A DNA stretch of 64,000 nt from Longimicrobium sp. (GTDB lineage: Bacteria; Gemmatimonadota; Gemmatimonadetes; Longimicrobiales; Longimicrobiaceae), in NCBI GenBank assembly GCA_036389795.1, contig DASVWD010000115.1, positions 27,387-91,386 of the forward strand, read 5' to 3'. Shown piece after piece: positions 26,476 through 34,259 of this stretch; the first letter of the stretch is position 1; each line of letters opens with the position of its first letter. Below the pieces are notes generated by a model. It did not search any database. It was not told the origin of the DNA and saw nothing but the letters and a program-made list of their open reading frames with translations. The translations under genes and the position numbers were made by a program.

Positions 26476-28374
26476 ATGCAAACCTTTGCACAAAAACAGA
26501 ATCAACCTAAAAAACCAGTATCCTCCCGCCTTGCTCGGCCTGACACGGCAGCGTCCAAAACACATCAGGCGGCATCTCCTCACCTACTCTTGCAGCTCGC
26601 ACTCGGTAGTCTGACAGTGCAGCGGATGCCGCGGACTCATGCCGAAGAACTCGAAGCCGGATTGAGCGGTACGGCATCACCTCACTTTGGGCACGATTGT
26701 ACCCGCCCTCCCATACATCTTCCTGCAGCAGGAGCAATACAGACGAAATTAGCGATCAACAAGCCGGGAGACGAATACGAGCAGGAAGCAGACCGCGTCT
26801 CCGAACAGGTAATGCATACGCCCATGACGCAGCAACAGCGGCCTTGTGCCTGTGGTAGAGGGTGCCCCGAATGCCGCACCGAGCAACCTGACCATGAAGA
26901 TGTGAGCTTGCAGACGAAGCACGTGGGAACGAGCGAGGTCGGACAGTCCGAAATACCGTCCATCGTCCACGAAGTAGTTCGCTCGCCTGGAGAGGCTCTG
27001 GAACCCGCATCCCGCAACTTTATGGAATCGTACTTCGGGCACGACTTCAGCGCAGTACGCGTGCACACCGGCAGCGAGGCGGCAGAGGCGGCTCGTGTGG
27101 TTCAGGCTAAGGCGTTCACCGTCAATCCAAACATTGTGTTCGGTCACAGCGAATTCGCGCCCGGTACAACGGAGGGGAGGCGGCTCATGGCGCATGAGCT
27201 CGCTCACGTGATCCAGCAGCGGTCAAACCCCATGCTTGCAGGCCGTGTAGTGCAGCGTCAGCGATCCGCACTTGAAGGAAGTACAAGCCAGGAAGAGCGC
27301 GGGAAGCTGCGGGTGCTTACCCTCGAATCTGTAACAAAACTCTCACCCAATGAGATAAGGGGGGAATTCAAGACGAAGGAAAAAGGAAATATTCCGGCCG
27401 ATGATATTAAGTTTGGCCCTGGTATCGCCGAGGGTATTAAACAAGGATTGCAGAATATCGCGGCGGAGTTTTTCTCCGACAAGTCTTTTACCTTTAACAC
27501 TGTTACGAATGTACCGTTGAACTTGAAAGCTGTCGGCGGCGTTGACGGTGTGTACCGATTCACGCTTGTCGAGCGAAAGAGCAATCCCAAGAGACAGCTT
27601 ATCATCGAGCAGGTGTCCGCCACTCCGTCTGGAGATCCGAGCAAGATCGATGTCGCGAAAGCTACAAAGCGCTTTGAGAACTTTGAGTTCGCTCTGGGTT
27701 CCGGCTTTGGAAGTGAGGATGACAAGAAGCTTCTGTTTGCTGCGCTGGCTCGCGTGCCGGACTCCATTTTAAAACGTGTCAGAGGCCTAAAGTTCGAGAA
27801 AAAACCGGAAAGTGTGGGCGAGAAGGACGAAGCCGGTAAATATGATCCCAACACACATACAATCACCCTGTACGCAAGCTCGCTCAAGAAGCTCATGAAC
27901 AGCATTGATACCAGCGGATCTGACTGGTTCACGCAGACTGTCGCACACGAGGTCGGACATGCCCTGGACTACGAGTCGTTTACGACAGCCAGGGTAAAGC
28001 GTGATGCGCTCACCAAGCAGTTGAAAGATGCGCGGCTTGAGGCGCGGCGGGTGGCTACCCCTGCGGGTGACGAGAAAGCACAGGCCGAGAAGGAGAAGAA
28101 AGATCAGCAGGAGATCGATCGGCTTGAAAAGGCACTAGCTCAGGCAGAGTCAGATTCTGGTAAAGCCCTGAACCTGGACCCAATGAAGGGCGGCGGCGGA
28201 CGTTCGCAAAGCACGGAGTTCGCCAAAGCCAGAGGAAAAGCGATCTCCACTTATGGAGGGAAGAGCGATGTTGAAAACTTCGCAGAACTTTCTGCGCTTT
28301 TTATCCTTGATCCCGACTCGCTGAAATTGCTTCGACCAGACGCGTACAAGTATTTCTCCGACACATTCAAGTAG
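26476..28374 (+). CDS. DUF4157 protein with C-terminal HEVGH metallopeptidase (first cassette)
   Basis: This 632-residue protein starts MQTFAQKQNQPKKP, almost the same leader as the gene at 20548. It has KPGDEYEQEADRVSEQVM, a Cys cluster (CACGRGCPEC), then DUF4157 with LEPASRNFMESYFGHDFSAV and HELAH at 240-244. The unique C-terminal region of about 380 residues ends with a second zinc motif, VAHEVGHALDYESF (H491), and a charged helical insert. GC content and codon use are much lower than in neighbours, so it looks acquired. It is the first gene after attI-like segment 1 and is followed by an attC. An injected or secreted protease toxin is a plausible but unproven role. Confidence 0.8.
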   Translation: MQTFAQKQNQPKKPVSSRLARPDTAASKTHQAASPHLLLQLALGSLTVQRMPRTHAEELEAGLSGTASPHFGHDCTRPPIHLPAAGAIQTKLAINKPGDEYEQEADRVSEQVMHTPMTQQQRPCACGRGCPECRTEQPDHEDVSLQTKHVGTSEVGQSEIPSIVHEVVRSPGEALEPASRNFMESYFGHDFSAVRVHTGSEAAEAARVVQAKAFTVNPNIVFGHSEFAPGTTEGRRLMAHELAHVIQQRSNPMLAGRVVQRQRSALEGSTSQEERGKLRVLTLESVTKLSPNEIRGEFKTKEKGNIPADDIKFGPGIAEGIKQGLQNIAAEFFSDKSFTFNTVTNVPLNLKAVGGVDGVYRFTLVERKSNPKRQLIIEQVSATPSGDPSKIDVAKATKRFENFEFALGSGFGSEDDKKLLFAALARVPDSILKRVRGLKFEKKPESVGEKDEAGKYDPNTHTITLYASSLKKLMNSIDTSGSDWFTQTVAHEVGHALDYESFTTARVKRDALTKQLKDARLEARRVATPAGDEKAQAEKEKKDQQEIDRLEKALAQAESDSGKALNLDPMKGGGGRSQSTEFAKARGKAISTYGGKSDVENFAELSALFILDPDSLKLLRPDAYKYFSDTFK

Positions 28375-28557
28375 CTCGAACGCGAATCACGCTTCAGCTT
28401 TCGTTCGCCCCACCCCGCACGATCCCTTCTGCCACAGAGAGGCTGCGTACTTGGAACGGAGAGCGGGACAGATGTTCGTGTCGCAGCGACGCAGATGGCT
28501 ATAAGGTCGGGACATTCCCACACCTGACCTGCGGAGGAGACCCCGTTCCGCATCGCC

Positions 28558-28666
28558 GTCTAACAAACGGTTCGACCGGAGCCGCGCCAGCGAATTTGTA
28601 TCTTTCTCTGACTGTTACATGCGCTGCCCGGTCAATCAAGGCGTTCTATGAGAGCGATTGTTAGGG
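28558..28666 (+). other. attC site 1
   Basis: GTCTAAC at the left and GTTAGGG at the right enclose 95 bases with partial complementarity (GCGCC / GGCGT-type arms). The sequence is unlike the resident attC type, consistent with a cassette of foreign origin. A strong hairpin (28667-28701) follows. Confidence 0.65.
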
Positions 28667-28727
28667 CGCGTCACCCAGCAGGGTTTCTGCCGGGCGACGC
28701 GTACTTCGTCCAGCATCTGTGCGCGCT

Positions 28728-28952
28728 CTACGCCACTGACGGGGTAATCGGCTCGATGTAGGTGGCGTCGGCCAGGTCGGGGTCGGTCATGATCGTGGCC
28801 GGGTTGGAGTTGACCAGGATCACCCGGTACCCCTCCTCGCGCAGCGCCCGCACGGCCTGCGTCCCCGAGTAGTCGAACTCGGCCGCCTGCCCGATCACGA
28901 TGGGCCCGCTGCCGAGGATCAGGATGCTCTGGAGGTCGTCTCGCCTGGGCAT
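28728..28952 (-). pseudogene. carB 5'-end copy 1
   Basis: A 74-codon frame whose first 70 codons (to EPIT) encode exactly the same protein as carB, followed by four unrelated codons and a stop. The DNA differs from native carB at five sites, all synonymous (for example AAC-TCC against AAC-AGC). The leader and hairpin upstream are also conserved to about 29103. It cannot give a functional synthase. Confidence 0.85.
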
Positions 28953-29103
28953 CGCTTCCGGTGTGCTGCTGTAAGCTGTCGTGCGTGCGTGCGCGAGCGC
29001 CGGCCCTTCCCGCGAGGGACGGCCGGCGCCGGCGGACACGAAGATATCAGTCGGGGCGGGAATCTACGCGGCCGCGGGCGTCGGGGAAAGATTCCCATGA
29101 CCT

Positions 29104-29245
29104 TCAGGTGTCCAGCGGCCTGCGCACGCCGCGGGCCCCCGCGGTTCAGCACGTGGGTGTAGATCATCGTCGCCCGCACGTCCGCGTGGCCGAGCAGTTC
29201 CTGCACGGTGCGGATGTCGTATCCGTCCTCAAGGTGCTCTTTCCA
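29104..29245 (-). pseudogene. intI: 3' remnant of an integron integrase (intI)
   Basis: The - strand encodes [18 protein letters not shown] and [12 protein letters not shown], the C-terminal catalytic region of integron-type tyrosine recombinases with the His and Tyr residues. After NRGG one extra base shifts the frame; corrected, it reads GVRRPLDT and stops at 29106-29104, the usual IntI C-terminus. Everything before HLEDG is lost. It lies directly behind the carB leader copy. Confidence 0.85.
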
Positions 29246-29387
29246 GCGAGTTGTTCGGAATGTACACTTAGGGGCTATGAAACGAGCCCCCACTGTTCGT
29301 ACGGACGCTCACGGAAGAGGAGCACTGGCAGCAGCCAGGGTGGGTGAAGCATTCAGGCTCTTTAGCGAGATCGGTAGGCCCGAGGGC

Positions 29388-29485
29388 GCCTGACAATCGG
29401 CTGCAGGGAATGTGGGGCCGTCCATGTTTCGCCGAACGACAGGCTTGCGCGCCGGCCCCGCACCCTGACCCTTGTGTCGTTAGCG
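29388..29485 (+). other. attC site 2 (resident type)
   Basis: 98 bp from GCCTGAC to GTTAGCG. The arms CTGCAGGG...GGGGCCG and CGGCCCC...CCCTTGTG are complementary, and the central loop contains ATGTTTCGCCGAACGACAGG. It matches the sites at 30114, 33956 and 37507. Confidence 0.85.
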
Positions 29486-29619
29486 TCCCCGTACATGCTT
29501 CGGGCGCACCAACGTGACGGGGCCGGCATAAACGTCCGTGCTCGATGCTACCCGACCGCCACGCCAAATGCCATTTGCCGGCGATGGTGTGAACCTCCAC
29601 GACCGACGCACACTACGCT

Positions 29620-30096
29620 ATGCCAGGGAAGAAGGCTGCGACGAAGAAAGTACAGGCGCCACGCGCAAAACCCGCAGGTCGCGCGACGACACGACGTTGC
29701 GGGCTGTGTGGCAAGACGTCGAACCTTACCAGGACGGAATGTTGCGACCAGTGGATCTGCGACGACGAGGGGAACTACAGGATGTTCTCTTTCTCGCGCA
29801 ACAGCTGCTCGCGCAACCACCGGCGCTACACACTGTGCGGGTATCATTTCAACGAGGGTCACGCCGGCGATTGGCGTGAATGCAAGGAGTGTCGCGACGC
29901 GTTCGAAACCGAGATGTATGTCTACTATGGGACGAACGAATACAATTTCGTGAAGCTCGAGAACCCGCCGTCCTTCGAACCGACGCTGTGTGCGAAGTGC
30001 TCAACGAGAATCGACCTGGGAGAGGGCGGATACTCCCAGAAGGCGGGCAAGTACTACTGTCTGAGTTGCAGCGGAATCGACTTTTCGCGTATGTAG
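29620..30096 (+). CDS. Cassette gene: Cys-rich zinc-binding protein
   Basis: This 158-residue protein has a basic N-terminus (PGKKAATKKVQAPRAKPAG). It then has at least three Cys pairs: CGLCGKTSN, ECCDQWICDDE, CKEC and CAKCSTRIDLGEGGY...YYCLSC. A His cluster (RNHRRYTLCGYHFNEGH) could add ligands. The treble-clef-like arrangement suggests structural zinc and possibly nucleic-acid or protein binding. It is enclosed by attC sites at 29388 and 30114, with the stop 17 bp before the second, a typical cassette layout. No known family is named. Confidence 0.75.
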   Translation: MPGKKAATKKVQAPRAKPAGRATTRRCGLCGKTSNLTRTECCDQWICDDEGNYRMFSFSRNSCSRNHRRYTLCGYHFNEGHAGDWRECKECRDAFETEMYVYYGTNEYNFVKLENPPSFEPTLCAKCSTRIDLGEGGYSQKAGKYYCLSCSGIDFSRM

Positions 30097-30113
30097 AACC
30101 CGTGCGCCGGGCC

Positions 30114-30212
30114 GCCTGACAATCGACTGCAAGGGATGCGGGGCCGTCCATGATTTCGCCGACGACAGGCTTGCGCGCCGGCCCCGCACCCCTGACCCTT
30201 GTGTCGTTCGGC
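30114..30212 (+). other. attC site 3 (resident type)
   Basis: 99 bp from GCCTGAC to GTTCGGC. The stem halves CTGCAAGGG-ATGCGGGGCCG and CGGCCCCGCACCCC-CCCTTGTG are nearly perfect complements with the usual extrahelical bases. Confidence 0.88.
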
Positions 30213-30251
30213 GGCTCGCACCCTGTGTTCCCTCGCATCCCGCGCGGAGCG

Positions 30252-30554
30252 ATGTCCTCTATTGTTCACCGGTTGAGGCTTCGGCGCGTACTCCCGTGGG
30301 CCACGATTGGATTCGCACTTGGGTGCTCTGATGGGCGGCCCGGGGCGGACGAGGCGAGAGCTTGGTTTGAGAGCCGCTACCCTGGAGCGTCACTCTCCGA
30401 CGTAGAGATGTCCGAGGATGAGGTAGTGGCGCGGAGCTACCGGTTCGAGTACCGCTCCAGCGATGGTCGAACCGGGCAGCTGGCTGTGCAGTTCATGCAG
30501 GATAGCTCTGGGAACTGGGCTCCGACGCCAGCGGCTCCCGCACAGCTATCCTAG
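30252..30554 (+). CDS. Cassette gene: small lipoprotein
   Basis: This 100-residue protein starts at ATG 30252 and has a signal with a lipobox-like LGCSDG (Cys about 25). The mature region EARAWFESRYPGASLSDVEMSEDEVVARSYRFEYRSS resembles small envelope proteins with a PepSY-like strand-helix pattern, but no family is certain. It lies 40 bp after attC site 3. The expected attC after the gene is poorly preserved: only a GTTAGGC half at 30586-30592 is clear. Confidence 0.65.
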   Translation: MSSIVHRLRLRRVLPWATIGFALGCSDGRPGADEARAWFESRYPGASLSDVEMSEDEVVARSYRFEYRSSDGRTGQLAVQFMQDSSGNWAPTPAAPAQLS

Positions 30555-30585
30555 CACTCGTGCCCACCCCGCCGCCGAACCTGGT

Positions 30586-30592
30586 GTTAGGC
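30586..30592 (+). other. Half attC (right side only)
   Basis: GTTAGGC between two + strand cassette genes, preceded by CCGAACCTGGT. A left partner (TCCTAGC at about 30549) would give an unusually short site, so this is called a degenerate attC. Confidence 0.4.
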
Positions 30593-30607
30593 CGCCACAC
30601 ACCACCT

Positions 30608-31117
30608 ATGGGCGAGCGACCGAGTAGCATCCCGGCCGTGATCGACGCGCTCCGCCGGGCGCCCGAGATCGTCGTGCCCCTCGTACGCGAGGTGCCGCCG
30701 GCGATCCTGCGGCGGCGGCCGGCCCCGCACCGCTGGTCCGCCCACGAGCACGCGTGTCACCTCGCCTACGTGCACGCGCTCTTCTTCGACCGGCTCGACT
30801 ACATGCTCCGCGACCCGGCGCCCGTGATCCGGCCCTACCTGCCGGGCGAGCAGGACGCCGACGACCTGCTGCTCCGCATGGACCTCGAGGCGGCGCTCGC
30901 GTGCTTCGCCGCCGACCGGGCGCGCCTGGTGGCCCGCCTGGAGGCGCTCGGCCCCGCGGACTGGGCGCGCGAGGCCGAGCACGGGGAGTACCGCACGTAC
31001 TCCGTGTTCATCATGTTCCGGCACCTGGCACTGCACGACTTTCTGCACGCGTACCGCATCGAGGAGCTCCTGCTGCGCCCGGACTGGGCCGCCGACGCCG
31101 ACGTGCCGACGGCCTAA
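30608..31117 (+). CDS. Cassette gene: DinB-family protein
   Basis: This 169-residue four-helix protein belongs to the DinB/DUF664-type metal-binding group. It has PHRWSAHEHACHLAYVHALFFDRLDY with one metal His pair, RPYLPGEQDADDLL, and a C-terminal FRHLALHDFLHAYRIEELL with the remaining His ligands. Relatives act as bacillithiol/mycothiol-linked transferases or unknown hydrolases. Its TAA stop codon lies inside the left end of attC site 4, a hallmark of cassette genes. ATG 30608 was preferred over an upstream frame crossing the half attC. Confidence 0.82.
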   Translation: MGERPSSIPAVIDALRRAPEIVVPLVREVPPAILRRRPAPHRWSAHEHACHLAYVHALFFDRLDYMLRDPAPVIRPYLPGEQDADDLLLRMDLEAALACFAADRARLVARLEALGPADWAREAEHGEYRTYSVFIMFRHLALHDFLHAYRIEELLLRPDWAADADVPTA

Positions 31118-31209
31118 CGAATCGTTGCAGCTGACGAAACGGGCCGACGCTGCGTGTGGCGCCCACGCCTCCGTCAGGCCCGTTTCGCAGCTGAACTCTG
31201 GCGTTCGCC
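31112..31209 (+). other. attC site 4
   Basis: 98 bp from GCCTAAC to GTTCGCC. The inner stem GCAGCTGACGAAACGGGCC / GGCCCGTTTCGCAGCTG is nearly perfect with one extrahelical base. It differs in sequence from the resident type, pointing to a different origin for the DinB cassette. Confidence 0.88.
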
Positions 31210-31225
31210 CGCGTCTCGCAGGGTA

Positions 31226-31689
31226 ATGAGAACTGGATTCCTGCTCCTCGCGCTCACCGCGGCATGTAGCCGCTCCGGGGTTGGGGCACCACAACCCACG
31301 CCCGCACCGCAGTTCGCCGCAACACGTGAGGCGCTCTGCACCCTTGATCCCGCGATGCCAGGGTGTCGGGGGCCCGTCCCAGACACCTTCCCCAACAGGT
31401 GGTATCTGCTCCAACGTCATTGGGAGATCGTGTCGCGGACGCGGGGTTCCGTCTGCATCGCAGATGCAGTCGAACTGCGTTTCAGACCTGGCGTTGCGCT
31501 GGCGGAAAAGCAAGCGATCATCGACTCCATCGGCGTCTGGAGGGAGGCTACATGGGCTCAGTTTATATAGTGCGCATCCCGAGCGATGGGACGACTGGGC
31601 CGCTGAGTCGCGCGCTTGAGTACGCCCGCGGGCAGCCACAGGTGCAATACATCACGCAGACGTGTTACAGCCAGATGGAGCGAGCTTAG
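31226..31689 (+). pseudogene. Cassette gene: frameshifted lipoprotein with peptidase-inhibitor-like region
   Basis: The first frame (31226-31570) gives a lipoprotein signal (LLLALTAACSRSG) and VELRFRPGVALAEKQAIIDSIG. The natural continuation EGGYMGSVYIVRIPSDGTTG, then LEYARGQPQVQYIT lies in another frame ending at 31689. One missing base near 31534-31537 explains the break. The combined sequence resembles the pro-domain/I9-like region found before subtilisin-type proteases, here without a protease. Confidence 0.65.
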
Positions 31690-31980
31690 CGGTGCCGCGG
31701 CAAACACCGATGAGCCGGTTACTTGCACTCGGCGGTGCGAGAGCCGGCGAACCAGTTGCTGCACCGATGACGCGCCAGGCGCGGCGCTAATCGGCCTCCT
31801 GCTGATGATCGGCGCGGTGGCGCTCGGCGTGAGGACCGCGCGGCGCAAGAGATAGCACCCACAGTCTCTGGCGCGGAGAGTGCCGCGTTGCGCGTGGTGT
31901 CGACGCCGAGCGCGCCGGTGCCGCGAATCACGGGACCGGGAGCCTACAGACTCTTCGCACACACGCCCTGGGCGTCCTCT
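31690..31980. other. Non-coding or relic stretch in the array
   Basis: No gene is supported. One + strand frame ends at 31855 with a hydrophobic helix and RRKR tail (GAALIGLLLMIGAVALG), perhaps the C-terminus of a lost membrane protein, but it has no plausible start. Confidence 0.35.
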
Positions 31981-32018
31981 CGCCTGACACGGCCTGCAGG
32001 GGATGTGCGGCCGGGCAT
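31981..32018 (+). other. Left half of a resident-type attC, truncated
   Basis: GCCTGACACGGCCTGCAGGG then GATGTGCGGCCG matches the left half of resident attC sites. The rest of the site is missing and the sequence passes, about 50 bp later, into carB copy 2. Confidence 0.65.
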
Positions 32019-32071
32019 CTTCGATCCTACCCTCAGAACAACAAGATCGCGAGAGTCGCTCCGTACCAGAT

Positions 32072-32203
32072 TCACCCGGTACCCCTCCTCGCGCAGGGCG
32101 CGCACGCCTGCGTCCCCGAGTAGTCGAACCCGGCCGCCTGCCCGATCACGATGGGCCCGCTGCCGAGGATCAGGATGCTCTGGAGGTCGTCTCGCCTGGG
32201 CAT
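32072..32203 (-). pseudogene. carB 5'-end copy 2
   Basis: About 132 bp of the carB 5' end (MPRRDDLQ to GTQA) with one substitution (E to G in QAAEFDY) and a one-base deletion that shifts the frame after GTQA. The leader and its hairpin (32249-32280) are retained. It is non-functional. Confidence 0.85.
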
Positions 32204-32357
32204 CGCTTTGCTGGTGCCTGCGTAGGCTGTCGTGCGCGCGTGCGCGAGCGCCGGCCCTTCCCGCGAGGGACGGGCCGGCGCCGGCTCAATCACGGATCTG
32301 TGGTCGGGGCGGGAATCTACGCGGCCGGACGCCGTGGGGAAAGATGATCGTGAAGCG

Positions 32358-32436
32358 TCACAGGTCGAGCGGGCTCCGCACCCCGGCGGACGCGGATCTC
32401 GCAGCGGACGCGGCCCAGCAGCCTGGGTTCCGACAT
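32358..32436 (-). pseudogene. intI: intI relic: N-terminus joined to C-terminus
   Basis: The - strand starts ATG (32436) [11 protein letters not shown], which is typical of IntI starts. After a large deletion it reaches [12 protein letters not shown] (TGA at 32360-32358), a typical IntI end, in another frame. The short repeat GCGGACGCGG occurs at both sides of the junction (about 32384 and 32404), suggesting deletion between direct repeats. Confidence 0.8.
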
Positions 32437-32597
32437 TCGTCTTGATGGGGTGCGGTGTAGCGGCGTAATATCCTGCGGAGAGGGCAGGTGGCGGCTGTTA
32501 CGTCCATTTGCCCGGATCGCAAGAGTGCTGCGCTGCGCGTCGCGCGCCGCGTAGCTGCAGGATAGGCTGCGGTGCGCGGTTACCTATGATGTTAGGC
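32437..32597 (+). other. attI-like segment 2 (with intI promoter region)
   Basis: 161 bp between the intI ATG relic and GTTAGGC (32591-32597). It shares TTGAT-GGGTGCGG, TAATATCCTGCGG, CCATTTGCC-GGATCGC and the GATAGGCTGCG block with segment 4 (39801-39964). This is where attI and the cassette promoter lie in integrons. Confidence 0.7.
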
Positions 32598-32687
32598 CTA
32601 TCCCGACGAACTCGGGCGTATCATTTGCCTCTGTCTCCACCGGAGTGCCTGAGCCATTCGCCACCCGGTCGCCCGTAGGAGATGCTG

Positions 32688-33035
32688 ATGCGAGCGCCGC
32701 GATACAGGTTTCCGGATGAAGTCCGCGCTACGACCCGCACCATTGCTTCGCGCATGGTCGTCGACGGGTCCATTGCCCAAACGCCAGAACAGCTCGATGC
32801 CTGGATCTCCGAGCATCTCGAGGTCAGCAGGTCCCTGGAGAGGGGCGGGTACAGCACCAAGTTCACGTCGCATGATCTCTTTCCTCTGCTTCAGGTCTTC
32901 GTTGTGCAGGCGGGCGGTCCGGCTCCTCAGGCTGATGCACCCCCTCCTCCTTCGAAGCGTGGCCGGCTCGTGGGACTCGGGCTTGCTGCCCTCGCTCTTA
33001 TCTTGATCGCAATCGCGATTGTCGCACTCCGCTAG
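32688..33035 (+). CDS. Cassette gene: tail-anchored small protein
   Basis: This protein of about 115 residues has a soluble N-terminal part (RAPRYRFPDEVRATTRTIAS, LDAWISEHLEVSRSLERGGY), a proline linker (PAPQADAPPPP) and a C-terminal transmembrane helix (LVGLGLAALALILIAIAIVAL) with almost nothing after it. AGGAG at 32677-32681 favours ATG 32688 over ATG 32682. It sits directly after an intact-looking attI-like segment and is closed by a consensus attC, so it is probably the first cassette of that unit. Function is unknown. Confidence 0.7.
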   Translation: MRAPRYRFPDEVRATTRTIASRMVVDGSIAQTPEQLDAWISEHLEVSRSLERGGYSTKFTSHDLFPLLQVFVVQAGGPAPQADAPPPPSKRGRLVGLGLAALALILIAIAIVALR

Positions 33036-33084
33036 TGGGCCTCCGGTCTCGCACTCGGTCCATCTGTCTTGCGCCAAGCCCCCG

Positions 33085-33178
33085 GCCTAACCCCCGCTTG
33101 CAGGGGACACGGGGTCGTGCATCTTTTCCTGCGGAGAGTTTGGTGCGGCCCCGTGCCCCTGAAGCTTGTTCGTTAGGC
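33085..33178 (+). other. attC site 5 (perfect core sites)
   Basis: 94 bp from GCCTAAC to GTTAGGC, exact consensus at both ends. Inner stem GCTTGCAGGGG-CACGGGG / CCCCGTGCCCC-TGAAGC with an extrahelical base. Confidence 0.92.
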
Positions 33179-33234
33179 GGTCCGCCCAGGCGTCGGGATT
33201 AGCGGACGTTCCTTCAACCTGAGGATAAGCGTCA

Positions 33235-33879
33235 ATGGCACGACTGCTCGTTCGCGGCTTTTCGATCTCTCTCGATGGGTACGGCGCGGGTTCAAGTCAG
33301 TCGGTCGAGAATCCGCTCGGCGTCGGCGGAGAGGATTTGCATGACTGGTTGGTTCACACCCGCACCTTCAAACGCATGCAACGCCGCGAGGGTGGAGACA
33401 CGGGCATTGACGAGGACTTCGCAGCCCGCGGCTTTGCGAATATCGGAGCATGGATACTCGGTCGTAACATGTTCGGCCCCATACGCGGTCCCTGGCCTGA
33501 CGAGTCCTGGCGCGGCTGGTGGGGAGCGAATCCGCCTTATCACGCGCCTGTGTTCGTTCTGACGCACCACCCGCGGCCGCAACTTGAAATGGAAGGGGGG
33601 ACTGTCTTCCATTTCGTCACCGAAGGCATCGAAGTGGCGCTGGAGCGTGCCCGCGACGCGGCGGGTCCCCGGGACATTCGTCTCCTTGGTGGCGTCGCCA
33701 CCCTTCGCCAGTATTTGCAGGCCCGCTTAGTAGATGAAATGCATTTGGCCGTAGCACCGATCCTGCTCGGCTCGGGAGAGCACCTGCTTGCGGGACTCAA
33801 CCTTCCGGCGCTCGGCTACGCGTGCACGGAATACGTCCCGAGTGGGAAAGCGGGGCATTACGTCATTGCCCGAACCTGA
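33235..33879 (+). CDS. Cassette gene: RibD C-terminal / dihydrofolate-reductase-like protein
   Basis: This 214-residue protein begins LLVRGFSISLDGYGAG, the DHFR-fold first strand with the SLDGY motif of the RibD_C family. It has IGAWILGRNMFGPIRGPW, APVFVLTHHPR, GPRDIRLLGGVATLRQYL (nucleotide-binding GG) and a C-terminal DEMHLAVAPILLGSGEHL. Such stand-alone RibD_C proteins are NADPH-dependent reductases of unknown substrate. DHFR-type activities are well known in integron cassettes, but this is not a trimethoprim-resistance DHFR by family. It lies between attC sites 5 and 6. Confidence 0.85.
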   Translation: MARLLVRGFSISLDGYGAGSSQSVENPLGVGGEDLHDWLVHTRTFKRMQRREGGDTGIDEDFAARGFANIGAWILGRNMFGPIRGPWPDESWRGWWGANPPYHAPVFVLTHHPRPQLEMEGGTVFHFVTEGIEVALERARDAAGPRDIRLLGGVATLRQYLQARLVDEMHLAVAPILLGSGEHLLAGLNLPALGYACTEYVPSGKAGHYVIART

Positions 33880-33955
33880 GACCTGCGCTCCCTGGAGCAT
33901 TTGGCACGTGTGGGCCGCCTTGCCGGTGTGAGTTCATGTTCAACCGCAACGCCTC

Positions 33956-34057
33956 GCCTGACCACGCAGTGCAGGGGATGCGGGGCCGGCCATGTTCTCG
34001 AGCATTTTTCCGGGTTCGGAGCACCGGCCCCGCACCCCTGACCCCTATTTGTTAGAC
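33956..34057 (+). other. attC site 6 (resident type)
   Basis: 102 bp from GCCTGAC to GTTAGAC with GTGCAGGGGATGCGGGGCCG and CGGCCCCGCACCCC arms. The central loop is longer and different from sites 2 and 3. Confidence 0.85.
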
Positions 34058-34259
34058 CGCATAAGCCGCGATGTCCCTTTCTCAAGGGATCAAGAATCAA
34101 TTGATCTGATACATGCGGCACGTAAGACCGCGAGCTGCTCGCGCGAAGGGGTACGGCTGGCTGTTTCTACTGTAAGCAGATCTCTAACACCAATGAAATC
34201 ATGATTGGGCGACGGGCGTCAGATTTCAGCTACACTCGGACTCAAAGGACGATTCCGGC

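Noticed and set aside
30549..30592. Complete attC between the lipoprotein and DinB cassettes
   Set aside because: Only the right core GTTAGGC is convincing. The left core and stem would be too short.
31616..31855. Frame ending in a hydrophobic helix and RRKR, like a sorting tail
   Set aside because: No start, no PEP motif and a low-complexity N-terminal part. Probably a relic or chance.
33235..33879. Trimethoprim-resistance DHFR cassette (dfr)
   Set aside because: The protein is of the RibD C-terminal type and not closely similar to DfrA or DfrB proteins, so no resistance call is made.
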